Part shown: piece by piece, positions 53,964 to 63,927 of the stretch
Layout of the letters: the number at the start of each line of letters is the position of its first letter
How positions within the stretch are numbered: position 1 is the stretch's first letter
Source of the DNA: JAWLBM01 sp041687675
Lineage (GTDB): Bacteria > Pseudomonadota > Alphaproteobacteria > Rhizobiales > Pleomorphomonadaceae
DNA: 64,000 bases
Direction of reading: 5' to 3'
NCBI GenBank assembly: GCA_041687675.1
Contig: JAWLBM010000007.1
Coordinates: 68,039 to 132,038 of the forward strand
The notes under the pieces: model-generated
The model's database searches: none
What the model saw: only the letters and a program-made list of their open reading frames with translations
Told to the model about the DNA's origin: nothing
Program-made: the position numbers and the translations under genes

Positions 53964-54731
53964 TCAGGCCACGGACATGCCGGCGAACTCGGGCCTGCTC
54001 CGGCCCCAGTCGCGCAGCGACCCGCCGCCGGGGCAACTGGTCCGCGTGCCCCCCTCGTAGCGGACCGTCTCGCGCAGGCTGCCCGCATATTGCACCCTGA
54101 GGGCCGCGGTGGCGGGCACTCCGGTGACGGAGGCCACCATCGCCAGGAAGGCCTGGCCCTGCGGCCCGGCGCCGGTGCTGCAGTGCATGAACTGGATGCA
54201 GCCCCACCGCCCGAACATCCCGCTCAGCTGGCCGAGCGCGGCGCGCACGGCCGGCGTATCGTGGAACGAGGAGCGATGGTCGCCAAGGTCGCCGTGGCCG
54301 TCGGACACCCCGGCCAGGCCGCGCGCCCCGTGGCCATGGAACCGGAGCAGGAACAGCGGCCCGCGAGCCGCCCGGCGGATCTCCGTCATCGCCTGCTCGA
54401 TGCCGTTGCACATCCCGCCGATGATCACCGGGCTTGCGCCGGTGCCGGTCAGGAAGCGCACCTCCGAGGTCATCAGGTCGGGGTCGAACACGTCGACGCA
54501 GTCGAGAATGGGAAGCGCTTCCTGGTTGCGCAGCCGCGGCCAGGTCTGGCGGCCGATCACCCCGTCGACCGAGAGGCCCCGCTCGCGCTGGAACGCGCGG
54601 ACCGCATCGGTGGTCCGCCGCCCGAAGTCCCCGTCGATCGCAAGATCGAAGCCGGTCCGCTTCAACAGAAGCTGCGCGACCGCCACCGCCGGCAACTTGT
54701 CGCCGTTTCTGAGCCAGACGAATTCCGACAT
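53964..54731 (-). CDS. Peptidoglycan-binding domain protein with a putative His/Cys-dyad (clan CD-like) domain
   Basis: 255 residues. Residues 12-68 are a PG_binding_1 domain (VAVAQLLLKRTGFDLAIDGD, FGRRTTDAVRAFQRERGLSV, DGVIGRQTW). Residues 90-215 contain VIIGGMCNGIEQAM, LFLLRFHGHGARGLAGVSDG and CIQFMHCSTGAGPQGQAFLA. His132/His134 in HGHG and Cys184 before STGAG resemble the His-Gly and Cys elements of clan CD (caspase/gingipain-like) or DUF4347-type domains. No signal peptide is seen. Protease activity is inference; I do not recognise a named family for the fusion. Confidence 0.72.
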   Translation of the reverse strand: MSEFVWLRNGDKLPAVAVAQLLLKRTGFDLAIDGDFGRRTTDAVRAFQRERGLSVDGVIGRQTWPRLRNQEALPILDCVDVFDPDLMTSEVRFLTGTGASPVIIGGMCNGIEQAMTEIRRAARGPLFLLRFHGHGARGLAGVSDGHGDLGDHRSSFHDTPAVRAALGQLSGMFGRWGCIQFMHCSTGAGPQGQAFLAMVASVTGVPATAALRVQYAGSLRETVRYEGGTRTSCPGGGSLRDWGRSRPEFAGMSVA

Positions 54732-55030
54732 CCTCTTTCTCCCGTGTTCACGAGGAACGCTGGAGGCGCCGCGCGGGCGGCGCCGGTGGATCTACACATC
54801 AGACTTACGGAATGCATTTCGGGGAGGGCGCATCTCGCTGCCGGCCGCCGACGCCGGTCAACACTGCCACCGATGACGCGCGCGGGCGAGCGCCGATCGC
54901 TGGACAGACTTAATTCGGACCCCGGCGCCGCCGACCCGGGAGGGCGGACGCGACCGCCGGGGCCCGGGCGCCAAGGGCGATCCGGCCGCGGGGGCTTGCG
55001 AAGCGGTACGGATCGCTCCATAACACCCTC
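54732..55030. other. Promoter region before the TPP riboswitch
   Basis: About 300 bp with no gene. Divergent region between the peptidoglycan-binding gene and the thiamin-regulated transport genes. An AT-rich spot near 54901-54915 (TGGACAGACTTAATTCGG) may be part of a promoter; not certain. Confidence 0.35.
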
Positions 55031-55137
55031 GTTCCGAGGGGTGCTCCGCAAGGAGCTGAGACGATCCGGGCGCATGCGGCGCCAGACGGACGAACCCTTC
55101 GAACCTGATCCGGGTCATGCCGGCGAAGGGACGGAAC
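55031..55137 (+). promoter_or_regulatory. TPP riboswitch (THI element)
   Basis: All hallmark blocks are present in order: GTTCCGAGGGGTGC, GCTGAGACGATC, ACCCTTCGAACCTGATCCGG and GTCATGCCGGCGAAGGGA. The outer helix pairs GTTCCG (55031-55036) with CGGAAC (55132-55137). It lies about 95 bp before the thiX start. Thiamin pyrophosphate binding should lower expression of thiX-thiY, by transcription termination or by masking the GGAGGA ribosome site at 55218. Confidence 0.95.
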
Positions 55138-55230
55138 CATTCCCAGCGAACGCGGGCGACGTGGCCCGACCCGCCGGGGCCGGTCCGTACCCGGCCGCCG
55201 ACGTGCCCGGCCTTGTCGGAGGACGCGGCC

Positions 55231-56040
55231 TTGGCGATCGGGGAGACTGGCAGGACTGCAGCGCCGGCGCGGCCCGAGCCGCGGCCCGGCCGCTTCGGCG
55301 GCCTGGCGCGGCTGGCGCTGTCGCTCGCGGTGGTGCTCTCCGTGTGGCAGGGCGCCGTCCTGCTGCTCGCGCCGCCGCCGTTCATGCTGCCGTCGCCCGC
55401 CTCGGTGCTGGAGGCGGCCCGGGACAACGCCGGCCGCCTCGCCTTCGACGCGGCGGTGACGCTCACGGAGATCCTCCTCGGGCTGGTCGCCGGGATCGCC
55501 TTCGGCATCGCCACCGGCTTCGCCATGGCGGCCTCGCCCACCCTGTCGCGGCTGCTGATGCCGGTGCTGCTGGTCAGCCAGGCGCTGCCGGTGTTCGCGA
55601 TCGCGCCGCTTCTGGTGCTGTGGTTCGGCTTCGGGCTCGCCTCCAAGGTGGTGATGGCGACCATCATCATCTATTTCCCCGTCGCCTCCGCCCTCGCCGA
55701 CGGGCTGCGACGGACCGATCCCGGCCTCCTCGACCTCGCCACCCTCGCCGGGGCGAGCCGCTGGCGCACGCTGGCGCTGATCCGCTTCCCGGCCGCCCTG
55801 CCCTCGCTCGCCACCGGCGTGCGCGTCGCCGCCGTCTTCGCGCCGATCGGCGCGGTGATCGGCGAATGGGTGGGCGCCTCGCACGGGCTCGGCCTCGCGA
55901 TGATCGAGGCCAACGCCCGGATGAAGACCGACCTCCTCTTCGCCGCCCTCGCCGTGCTCGCGGTCGCCACCCTGGTGCTGCGGGCCCTGGTCGACGGCCT
56001 CACCCGCCGGCTCATCCCCTGGGCCCACGAGAGCGACTGA
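55231..56040 (+). CDS. thiX: Thiamin-precursor ABC transporter permease ThiX (TTG start)
   Basis: 269 residues, six hydrophobic segments. Ssu/Thi-type permease features: FMLPSPASVLEAARDNAGRL, VTLTEILLGLVAGIAFGIAT, LLVSQALPVFAIAPLLVLWF and the EAA loop ATLAGASRWRTLALIRFPAA. An ATG at 55117 is in frame but is inside the riboswitch aptamer, so I choose the TTG at 55231, which has GGAGGA seven bases upstream. With ThiY it imports pyrimidine thiamin precursors. The cognate ATPase ThiZ is not encoded here. Confidence 0.88.
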   Translation: MAIGETGRTAAPARPEPRPGRFGGLARLALSLAVVLSVWQGAVLLLAPPPFMLPSPASVLEAARDNAGRLAFDAAVTLTEILLGLVAGIAFGIATGFAMAASPTLSRLLMPVLLVSQALPVFAIAPLLVLWFGFGLASKVVMATIIIYFPVASALADGLRRTDPGLLDLATLAGASRWRTLALIRFPAALPSLATGVRVAAVFAPIGAVIGEWVGASHGLGLAMIEANARMKTDLLFAALAVLAVATLVLRALVDGLTRRLIPWAHESD

Positions 56041-56075
56041 CCCGCTCCCCCTTCCCCGATCGAAAGGAACTCACC

Positions 56076-57011
56076 TTGCGCATCCTCCCGATCCTCGGCC
56101 TCGGCCTCTCGCTGATCGCCGGTCCCGCAGCCGCCGCGGACAAGCTGACCGTGCTGCTCGACTGGTTCGTCAACCCCGACCACGCGCCGCTGGTGGTGGC
56201 CAAGGAGGGCGGCTACTTCGCCCGCCACGGCCTCGACGTCGACCTCGTCGCGCCCGCCGACCCGACCCAGCCGCCGCGCCTCGTCGCCGCCGGGCAGGCG
56301 GAGGTCGCTGTGCACTACCAGCCGAACCTCACCCTCGACGTCGCCGAGGGCCTGCCGCTGCTGCGCTTCGGCACACTGGTCGAGACCCCGCTCAACACGC
56401 TGATGGTGCTGAAGGACGGGCCGGTGCAGTCGCTCGCCGACCTGAAGGGCCGCAAGGTGGGCTTCTCCGTCTCCGGCTTCCAGGACGCCCTGCTCGACCG
56501 GATGCTGGAGGAGAGCGGGCTGTCCATCGACGACGTCGACCTCGTCAACGTGAACTTCGCGCTCTCCGCCTCGCTGCTCGCCGGCCAGGTGGACGCGGTC
56601 ATCGGCGCCTTCCGCAACTTCGAGATGACCCAGATCCGCCTCGAAGGCGGCGAGGGCAGGGCCTTCTACCCCGAGGAGCACGGCGTGCCGGCCTACGAGG
56701 AGTTGATCCTCGTCACCAACACCGCGCTGAAGGACGACCCGCGCCTGCCACGGCTGCTGGAGGCGGTGGAGGAGGCGACCATCTTCCTCACCAACCACCC
56801 GGACGAGGCCTGGCGGATGTTCATCAAGGCCTATCCGGATCTCGACGACGAACTGAACCGCACCGCCTGGGCCGACACGCTGCCGCGCTTCGCCAAGCGC
56901 CCGGCCGCCTTCGACGCCGGGCGCTACGAGCGCTTCGCCCGCTTCCTGGAAGAGAGCGGCCTCATTGAGGAGGCGCTGCCGGCCGCCCGCTACGGCCTGG
57001 CGCTGCGCTGA
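56076..57011 (+). CDS. thiY: Thiamin-precursor ABC substrate-binding protein ThiY (NMT1/THI5-like, TTG start)
   Basis: 311 residues, signal peptide (RILPILGLGLSLIAGPAAAA). NMT1/THI5 domain: KLTVLLDWFVNPDHAPLVVA, EGGYFARHGLDVDLVAPADP, EVAVHYQPNLTLDVAEGLPL, and LKGRKVGFSVSGFQDALLD. ThiY binds N-formyl-4-amino-5-aminomethyl-2-methylpyrimidine or related HMP forms. TTG at 56076 is preceded by AAAGGA. Co-transcribed with thiX under the TPP riboswitch. Confidence 0.9.
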   Translation: MRILPILGLGLSLIAGPAAAADKLTVLLDWFVNPDHAPLVVAKEGGYFARHGLDVDLVAPADPTQPPRLVAAGQAEVAVHYQPNLTLDVAEGLPLLRFGTLVETPLNTLMVLKDGPVQSLADLKGRKVGFSVSGFQDALLDRMLEESGLSIDDVDLVNVNFALSASLLAGQVDAVIGAFRNFEMTQIRLEGGEGRAFYPEEHGVPAYEELILVTNTALKDDPRLPRLLEAVEEATIFLTNHPDEAWRMFIKAYPDLDDELNRTAWADTLPRFAKRPAAFDAGRYERFARFLEESGLIEEALPAARYGLALR

Positions 57012-57039
57012 GGAGAGGAAGGACCGATCGCCGCCGGGA

Positions 57040-57654
57040 TCACTCGGCGGCGATGCCCCGTTCGGCGGACGGCCCGCAGCAGGGCACCTCCTCGCCGGGG
57101 ACCGCCGCCGGCCCGAGTGAGGCGCCGCGCGGGCCCTTTCCGGTCCTGACCGCGTCGTCGATGGCGCCGAGCAGGTCGTCGAGGCGCGGCCGCGCGAAGG
57201 GCATGGTCTGCACCATGCCGGCGAACAGGGTGTTGTCCGGGCTGACGAGGAACATGGCCGGCTCGACGAACCAGGCCGGCTCCTCGATCCCGGCCGCGTT
57301 GACGCCGCGCCCTTCGGAGACATAGAGCCCCCAGGCCCGGGCCTGGTCGATGGTGAGGCCCCAGCAGAGCGTCAGCCGATCGATCTTCCAGGCCTCCGCG
57401 GTGCGCTCGGCACGGGCCCGGGTGTCGGCGGAGATGGCCAGGAGCGAGACGCCGCGGCTGTGGAAGTCCTCGTACTTGGCCTCGAGTTCCTTCAGCTGCG
57501 ACTGGCAGCCGGAGCAGTGCAGCCCGCGATAGAACAGCACCAGCGTGAAATGCTTCGGCTTCTGGTCGCACAGACGCCAGCAGGGACCGCCGACCGTGCC
57601 CACGCGCAACGGCGGTACGGCCGCGCCGGGCATGAGACGTGCGAACTCGGGCAT
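57040..57654 (-). CDS. Redoxin (AhpC/TSA-type) family protein
   Basis: 204 residues, thioredoxin fold. PGAAVPPLRVGTVGG, then LVLFYRGLHCSGCQSQLKEL with a CxxC active site, GVSLLAISADTRARAERTAE and MFLVSPDNTLFAGMVQTMPF. Peroxiredoxin-like thiol reductase or peroxidase. The C-terminus ends with a CC pair (EEVPCCGPS). Convergent with thiY, no partner gene nearby. Confidence 0.9.
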   Translation of the reverse strand: MPEFARLMPGAAVPPLRVGTVGGPCWRLCDQKPKHFTLVLFYRGLHCSGCQSQLKELEAKYEDFHSRGVSLLAISADTRARAERTAEAWKIDRLTLCWGLTIDQARAWGLYVSEGRGVNAAGIEEPAWFVEPAMFLVSPDNTLFAGMVQTMPFARPRLDDLLGAIDDAVRTGKGPRGASLGPAAVPGEEVPCCGPSAERGIAAE

Positions 57655-57761
57655 CAGGACGAACTCCGGGACAGGAACAGGGCTCTCCTTATCTGCACAT
57701 TATTAGATCACAGGTTAAGCCGCCCGCGTTCACGAATCGCTGATGCGGCCATGTCGTCCGT

Positions 57762-57801
57762 GGAAAAAGCAAAGCCGCGGCGGAGATTCCTCCGCCACGG
57801 C
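57762..57801 (-). terminator. Intrinsic terminator of rpoH
   Basis: A 12-pair stem with one mismatch (57774-57801, GCCGTGGCGGAG/CTCCGCCGCGGC on the minus strand, 4-base loop) is followed on the minus strand by TTTGCTTTTTC. It lies 30-70 bp beyond the rpoH stop in the direction of transcription. Confidence 0.85.
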
Positions 57802-57829
57802 CGGGTCGGCGCAATCAGCCAGCGATTGC

Positions 57830-58744
57830 TCAGGAAGCGGGCAACCCGCGGTTACCATCGATGGTGCGCGCGGCGATCTCCGCCGCCATCTTCTGCACCG
57901 CCTGCTGGACCTTCTCGAAGGCGCGCACCTCGATCTGGCGCACCCGCTCGCGGCTGACGCCGAACTCGCTGGAGAGGTCCTCCAGCGTGATCGGCTCCTC
58001 GGCCAGCCGCCGGGCCTCGAAGATGCGGCGCTCGCGCTCGTTGAGCACGTCCATGGCGCGCTTGAGGAGCGTGCGCCGCTGCTCCAGCTCCTCGCTCTCG
58101 GCGAGCACCGTCTCCTGGCTCTCGCTCTCGTCGACCAGCCAGTCCTGCCACTCGCCGCCTTCGGTGTCGGCGCGGATCGGCGCATTGAGCGAGGTGTCGC
58201 CGGAGAGGCGCCGGTTCATCGACACCACGTCGGCCTCGGTGACGCCGAGCTTCTCGGCGATCTGGGTCACCTGGTCGGGCCTGAGGTCGCCCTCCTCCAG
58301 AGCCTGGATCTGGCCCTTCACCTTGCGCAGGTTGAAGAACAGCCGCTTCTGGTTGGCGGTGGTGCCCATCTTCACCAGCGACCAGGAGCGCAGGATGTAC
58401 TCCTGGATCGCGGCCTTGATCCACCACATGGCATAGGTGGCAAGGCGGAAGCCCTTCTCGGGCTCGAAGCGCTTGACGGCCTGCATCAGGCCGACGTTGC
58501 CCTCGGAGATCACCTCGCCGATGGGCAGGCCGTAGCCGCGGTAGCCCATGGCGATCTTCGCCACCAGGCGCAGATGCGACGTGACCAGCCTGTGGGCGGC
58601 GTCGCGGTCGTCGTACTCGAGGTACCGCTTCGCCAGCATGTACTCTTCCTGCGGCTCCAGCATGGGGAACCGCCGGATCTCGTCGAGATATCGACTGAGT
58701 CCGCCCTCGCCTGAGGCGACGACGGGCAGGGACGGTTGGGCCAT
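57830..58744 (-). CDS. rpoH: RNA polymerase heat-shock sigma factor RpoH (sigma-32)
   Basis: 304 residues. Region 2 (AHRLVTSHLRLVAKIAMGYR, LISEGNVGLMQAV-type segment, GFRLATYAMWWIKAAIQEY), the RpoH box NQKRLFFNLRK near residue 135, and region 4 (LNERERRIFEARRLAEEPIT, EFGVSRERVRQIEVRAFEK). Directs polymerase to heat-shock promoters. ATG at 58744 has GGAGG upstream. Alphaproteobacteria often carry more than one rpoH copy; this one sits beside the pseudouridine synthase gene as in many Hyphomicrobiales. Confidence 0.96.
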   Translation of the reverse strand: MAQPSLPVVASGEGGLSRYLDEIRRFPMLEPQEEYMLAKRYLEYDDRDAAHRLVTSHLRLVAKIAMGYRGYGLPIGEVISEGNVGLMQAVKRFEPEKGFRLATYAMWWIKAAIQEYILRSWSLVKMGTTANQKRLFFNLRKVKGQIQALEEGDLRPDQVTQIAEKLGVTEADVVSMNRRLSGDTSLNAPIRADTEGGEWQDWLVDESESQETVLAESEELEQRRTLLKRAMDVLNERERRIFEARRLAEEPITLEDLSSEFGVSRERVRQIEVRAFEKVQQAVQKMAAEIAARTIDGNRGLPAS

Positions 58745-58867
58745 GAGTGCACCCCTCCTTCGAACAGTTTCCCGGCCGCCCGTTCGGGCCGGCCGACGGC
58801 GCCCGCTTCGCGGCACGCCAACATCCCCATATAGGGACAAGTCTCCCGGATGTCACGGGACCCGGTG

Positions 58868-59965
58868 TCAGTTCCCGTCACCCTCCCCGTCCAGGACCGT
58901 GAAGGCCCCGACGAGCGATGCCATATCCTGCGGCAGATCGCTCTCGAAGCGTAATGTTTTGTCCGTGACGGGATGACGGAACGATATCAAGAACGCGTGA
59001 AGCGCCTGACGGGGAAACGCGCGGACTGCCGCAGCGGTTTCCTCCGGCAGGCGGTTCGCCTTGGTGAGGAAGCCGCGGCCGTAGTCGCGGTCGCCGATCA
59101 GCGGGTGCCCCGCCGCCGCGAGGTGGACGCGGATCTGGTGGGTGCGGCCGGTCTCCAGCCGGCACTCCACCAGCGAGGCGACAGCGCCGCGGCCGGCGGC
59201 GGCCGGAAAGCGCCGCACCACCTCGTAGTGGGTGATCGCCTCGCGCCCGCCGGACTTCACCACCGCGATCCGCGTCCGGTCGGTCGGCGAACGGCCGAGC
59301 GGCGCGTCGATGGTGCCCCGGAAGGGCTCCGGGCTGCCCCAGACGAGGGCGAGATAGGCCCGCTCCAGCGGCCCGGTCCGGCCGTGGTCGGCGAACTGGC
59401 GGGCGAGCCGCTGGTGGGCGCGGTCGGTCTTGGCCACCACCATCAGCCCGGTGGTGTCCTTGTCGAGCCGGTGGACGATCCCGGGCCGCCGCACCCCGCC
59501 GATGCCGGAGAGGCTGTCGCCGCAGTGATGGATCAGCGCGTTGACCAGCGTACCGGTCCAGTTGCCGGCGGCCGGATGGACCACCAGGCCGGCGGGCTTG
59601 TCGATGACGACCAGGTGCTCGTCCTCGAAGACGATGTCGAGCGGGATGTCCTCTCCCCGCGGGATCGCCGGCTCCGCCTGCGGCACCTCGACCACCACCG
59701 AGAGGGGGCCGGCGAGCCGCCTTGAAGGGTCGCGCTCCACCGCGCCGCCGACGCTCACCCGGCCCTCCTCGACCAGCGCCTTGATGCGCGATCGGCTGAG
59801 GTCGGGCAGGTTGTCGGCGATCAGCCGGTCGAGGCGCATGCGCTCCGTCCCGGCCGGGATCTCGAGCGGGAGCGCCTCGCCTCCCGCCTCGGCGGCCTCG
59901 AGGTCGAGGTCGAGGTCGGCGAGGTCGTCGTCCGGGGCTTCGGGCTTCGGCGGTGTCTTCGGCAT
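58868..59965 (-). CDS. RluA family ribosomal/tRNA pseudouridine synthase
   Basis: 365 residues. N-terminal S4 RNA-binding domain (MRLDRLIADNLPDLSRSRIK ALVEEGRV), then the RluA catalytic domain with Asp168 in PGIVHRLDKDTTGLMVVAKT, and GRTHQIRVHLAAAGHPLIGD. Most similar in layout to RluD, which modifies the large rRNA. An acidic 40-residue N-terminal tail precedes the S4 domain. ATG at 59965 chosen; a longer reading overlaps the divergent DUF6476-like gene. Confidence 0.94.
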   Translation of the reverse strand: MPKTPPKPEAPDDDLADLDLDLEAAEAGGEALPLEIPAGTERMRLDRLIADNLPDLSRSRIKALVEEGRVSVGGAVERDPSRRLAGPLSVVVEVPQAEPAIPRGEDIPLDIVFEDEHLVVIDKPAGLVVHPAAGNWTGTLVNALIHHCGDSLSGIGGVRRPGIVHRLDKDTTGLMVVAKTDRAHQRLARQFADHGRTGPLERAYLALVWGSPEPFRGTIDAPLGRSPTDRTRIAVVKSGGREAITHYEVVRRFPAAAGRGAVASLVECRLETGRTHQIRVHLAAAGHPLIGDRDYGRGFLTKANRLPEETAAAVRAFPRQALHAFLISFRHPVTDKTLRFESDLPQDMASLVGAFTVLDGEGDGN

Positions 59966-60040
59966 CGACAACGGAGGTCCTCGTGCGCTATCTCCCGCCC
60001 CACCGCGGCAGGCGCCGGGCTCCAGTCGGAAGAGACATTG

Positions 60041-60385
60041 ATGAACAGCCACGACCGGGACGAGACAACCGAACCGCCGCTGGACCCGGCGATGGAGCGG
60101 ATCCAGGCCAAGCTGCGCCGGCTCATCCTCTTCTCCGGCTCCACCCTCGGCATCGGCGTCCTTGCCGTGCTGTTCGCGGTGCTGTTCCGGGTCACCCGCG
60201 ACGACGACGGCGGCGCCCAGTTCCGCGCCACCGTGGAGATCCCGGCCGGCGCCACGCTGGTTTCGACCGACGTCGCCGGCGACCGGCTGGCCGTCACGGT
60301 GGACGAGGCCGGCAGCCGCCGGGTGCTGCTGTTCGACCTCGACACGGGCCGCCGCGTCGGCGAGACGCTGATCGTGCCGCGCTGA
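60041..60385 (+). CDS. Small single-pass membrane protein (DUF6476-like)
   Basis: 114 residues with one membrane segment near residues 28-50 (LILFSGSTLGIGVLAVLFAV) and a C-terminal soluble part reading VAGDRLAVTVDEAGSRRVLL FDLDTGRR. Small proteins of this kind are found divergent to RluA-type genes in alphaproteobacteria and are listed as DUF6476; function unknown. ATG at 60041 follows GGAAGAG. Confidence 0.78.
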   Translation: MNSHDRDETTEPPLDPAMERIQAKLRRLILFSGSTLGIGVLAVLFAVLFRVTRDDDGGAQFRATVEIPAGATLVSTDVAGDRLAVTVDEAGSRRVLLFDLDTGRRVGETLIVPR

Positions 60386-60391
60386 CCGGCG

Positions 60392-62302
60392 TCACTCGGC
60401 CCAGGCGGCGAGCGCCTGCTCGAACACGCGGTCGCCGGGCGCCCCCTTCTCGAAGGTCAGGATGGCGCGACGACGGTTGCCGTAGCGGATCGGCACGTCG
60501 ATCCACTGCCGCTCCTCCACGAGCGACAGGTTGCGCGCCCTGTCCTGTTCGCTGCCCGAAAGGGCGAGCCAGAAGAGGTTCTCCGACACCTTGGCGACGG
60601 CGCCGGCCAGCGGGTCGCCGCGGTCGTCCTCGCGCTCCTTCATGATCAGCCCCGGCGTGGTGTCGATGGTGCGGCCGGAGAAGTCCGGCGGCACCTCGAA
60701 CCTCGCCTCGACGATATGGCTGGCCGGCAGCGACGGGTCGCTGTTCTCGCGGATGGACAGCACCAGGGTCATCCCGCGGTCGGGGACCTCGACCCGGGCC
60801 CGGATCTGCGGCACCGGCGGCTCTCCCGGAAGCACCGGCTCCTCGACCAGCGACCAGACCGCGCGGCCGTCGGTCCTTGCCCCGTCGGATCCCGGGATCG
60901 GCTCCTCGTAGAGAATGGCGCGCTGCTCGACCATGATGCCGGGATCGCCCCCGCTCGCCGGGTCGAGGGCGGCCACGGCCGGCGGCGCCGGGTCCGGCGT
61001 CGCGGCGGGCGCATCCGGCTCGGGCGCGACGGGCTGAGGGTCCTCGGCGGCCGCGACGGGCGCCTCTCCGGACGGCGGCGGCGGGACAGTGCGGAGCACG
61101 GCGCCCGGGGGAAGGTCGAGCTCCGGGGTCGGCTGGACCTGCACCGTCTCCACGGCGCGCGCGTCGGGCGCGACCGCGTTGGCCGGCTCGCCCTCCTGGG
61201 GCAGCCGGTCGGGGATCTTCGGCTCGAGGCCGTCGTCGACGGGCGGCGGCTCCTCCGCCGGGGTCTCGACCAGCGTCGCCGTCTCAGTCGAGCCGCTGAG
61301 CCAGGCATCGATCCGCTCGCGCTGCATCCAGCCGACGGCGCCGACGCCGAGGACGGCGAGGAGGACGATCACCGTTGCGATCGGAACGGCCCTCGACCGC
61401 TTCTCGCCCCCGGACGGCGGCGCCTTCGCCGCGCCGGGCCGCGGCGCCGGCTGCGGGCGGCGCGGGCGGGCGCCGGAGACCCTTGCGGCGTCGGCCGCGG
61501 AGGTCGACGGCGGCGGCGGGGGCTGCCCGCCCAGAGGTTCGTCGAGGAAGCTCGGCTCGATCTTCTCCTCGGCGGCAGGCGCCTTTTCGGCCGGCGGCGC
61601 CTCGTCCTCGATCGCGTCGCGCGCCGAACGGACCGCCTTGGCGCTGGCGCCGCCGAGGTCGTCGGCCTGGCGCAGCGTGTTGGAGAGCGCGCTGATCCCG
61701 GCGCCGATCCGGGGCTCGCTCTGCGGACCGGGCTTGGCGGGCTGGGGCGGCTCTGCCGGCTGGCGGCGGGGTTCGGCCGCGAGCGGCGGCGCCTTCACCG
61801 CGGCGACGGGCGGCGCCAGCGACGGGCTGCGACCTTCGCGCGCAGGCTCCGGCGCGGCCTTCGGTTCGATCCGCAGCGGCGGCACCGGCTTCGGCTCGGG
61901 CCGCGGCGGCGCCTCCGCGCGGGGCGGCTCGGGCCGCGGCTCGGCCTCGGGCCGCTGGCCGGCGGGCGCCACGGGCCCGGCGCTGCGATCGGCGGCGCGC
62001 AGCCGCTCGGCGGCGGTCTGGCCCGGCGGCGGCGCGGGCGGCGGGGGCGGGCCGTCCGGCGTCTCCGGCGGCGGCGAGAGCCCGTAGGCCGCGCCGGCGA
62101 CCTCGCTCTCGATCCGGCGGATGCACTCCTCGAGCGCCAGGCGCTGCTCGGTGATCTCGGCCGGCGACAGCGGAGGGTCGTAGGACTGCAGTTGCTTCAG
62201 CAGCGCGGCGCGCGCCTTCTCATAGACGAGCCGGCGCGCATCGCCGCTCGACGAGGGAAGGGACGAAATCGCCCGCTTCAGAACAGGATAGTAATCGGCC
62301 AT
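60392..62302 (-). CDS. Large proline-rich single-pass membrane protein, function unknown
   Basis: 636 residues. N-terminal 65 residues are a helical domain (YYPVLKRAISSLPSSSGDAR, YEKARAALLKQLQSYDPPLS, RLALEECIRRIESEVAG). A long Pro/Ala/Glu-rich linker to about residue 305 follows, then a membrane span (VPIATVIVLLAVLGVGAVGW), a second Pro-rich periplasmic linker, and a folded C-terminal domain from about 475 (IMVEQRAILYEEP ... RARVEVPDRGMTLVLSI). It sits next to purA on the same strand, 40 bp apart. Similar proteins occur near purA in other Hyphomicrobiales as hypotheticals. Confidence 0.85.
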   Translation of the reverse strand: MADYYPVLKRAISSLPSSSGDARRLVYEKARAALLKQLQSYDPPLSPAEITEQRLALEECIRRIESEVAGAAYGLSPPPETPDGPPPPPAPPPGQTAAERLRAADRSAGPVAPAGQRPEAEPRPEPPRAEAPPRPEPKPVPPLRIEPKAAPEPAREGRSPSLAPPVAAVKAPPLAAEPRRQPAEPPQPAKPGPQSEPRIGAGISALSNTLRQADDLGGASAKAVRSARDAIEDEAPPAEKAPAAEEKIEPSFLDEPLGGQPPPPPSTSAADAARVSGARPRRPQPAPRPGAAKAPPSGGEKRSRAVPIATVIVLLAVLGVGAVGWMQRERIDAWLSGSTETATLVETPAEEPPPVDDGLEPKIPDRLPQEGEPANAVAPDARAVETVQVQPTPELDLPPGAVLRTVPPPPSGEAPVAAAEDPQPVAPEPDAPAATPDPAPPAVAALDPASGGDPGIMVEQRAILYEEPIPGSDGARTDGRAVWSLVEEPVLPGEPPVPQIRARVEVPDRGMTLVLSIRENSDPSLPASHIVEARFEVPPDFSGRTIDTTPGLIMKEREDDRGDPLAGAVAKVSENLFWLALSGSEQDRARNLSLVEERQWIDVPIRYGNRRRAILTFEKGAPGDRVFEQALAAWAE

Positions 62303-62342
62303 CCGCGAGAGGCTCTCAAGTCCGGAACGAATCGGTCAACCG

Positions 62343-63638
<1,296 letters not shown>

Positions 63639-63742
63639 AGAACCGAATCCGTTCTCTGATCGGGCCCGCGCCCGGCGCACCCCGCGGCCGGACGCCGCCC
63701 TCCGGGCGCCGCGCGCCCCCGGTCCACGGACCCCGCCGCGGA

Positions 63743-63777
63743 CACAACGAAAGCCCCGATGTCGAGGACACCGGGGC
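63743..63777 (-). terminator. Intrinsic terminator upstream of purA
   Basis: GCCCCG/CGGGGC and TGTC/GACA form an 11-position stem with one mismatch and a GAG loop (63753-63777). On the minus strand it is followed by TTTCGTTGT. It would stop minus-strand transcription arriving from the right before purA; the gene it originally served is not in the window, and the IS110 fragment now lies upstream. Confidence 0.7.
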
Positions 63778-63927
63778 GGGCGGACTATAGCGACTGCACC
63801 GGAACCCGCCAAGCCGCCGTTCGGCGCAGCTAACGCGCGACCCCGGCGCAGGGCAGGCGGGTGCCTGCGGGCCCGCGCGTCCCCCTCCACGTCATCCCGA
63901 TGAAAGCCGGCAACTGTGTCTGCTGGG

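Noticed and set aside
55117..55230. ATG at 55117 as start of thiX
   Set aside because: It lies inside the conserved TPP aptamer (GTCATGCCGG) and lacks a ribosome site; the TTG at 55231 has GGAGGA at good spacing.
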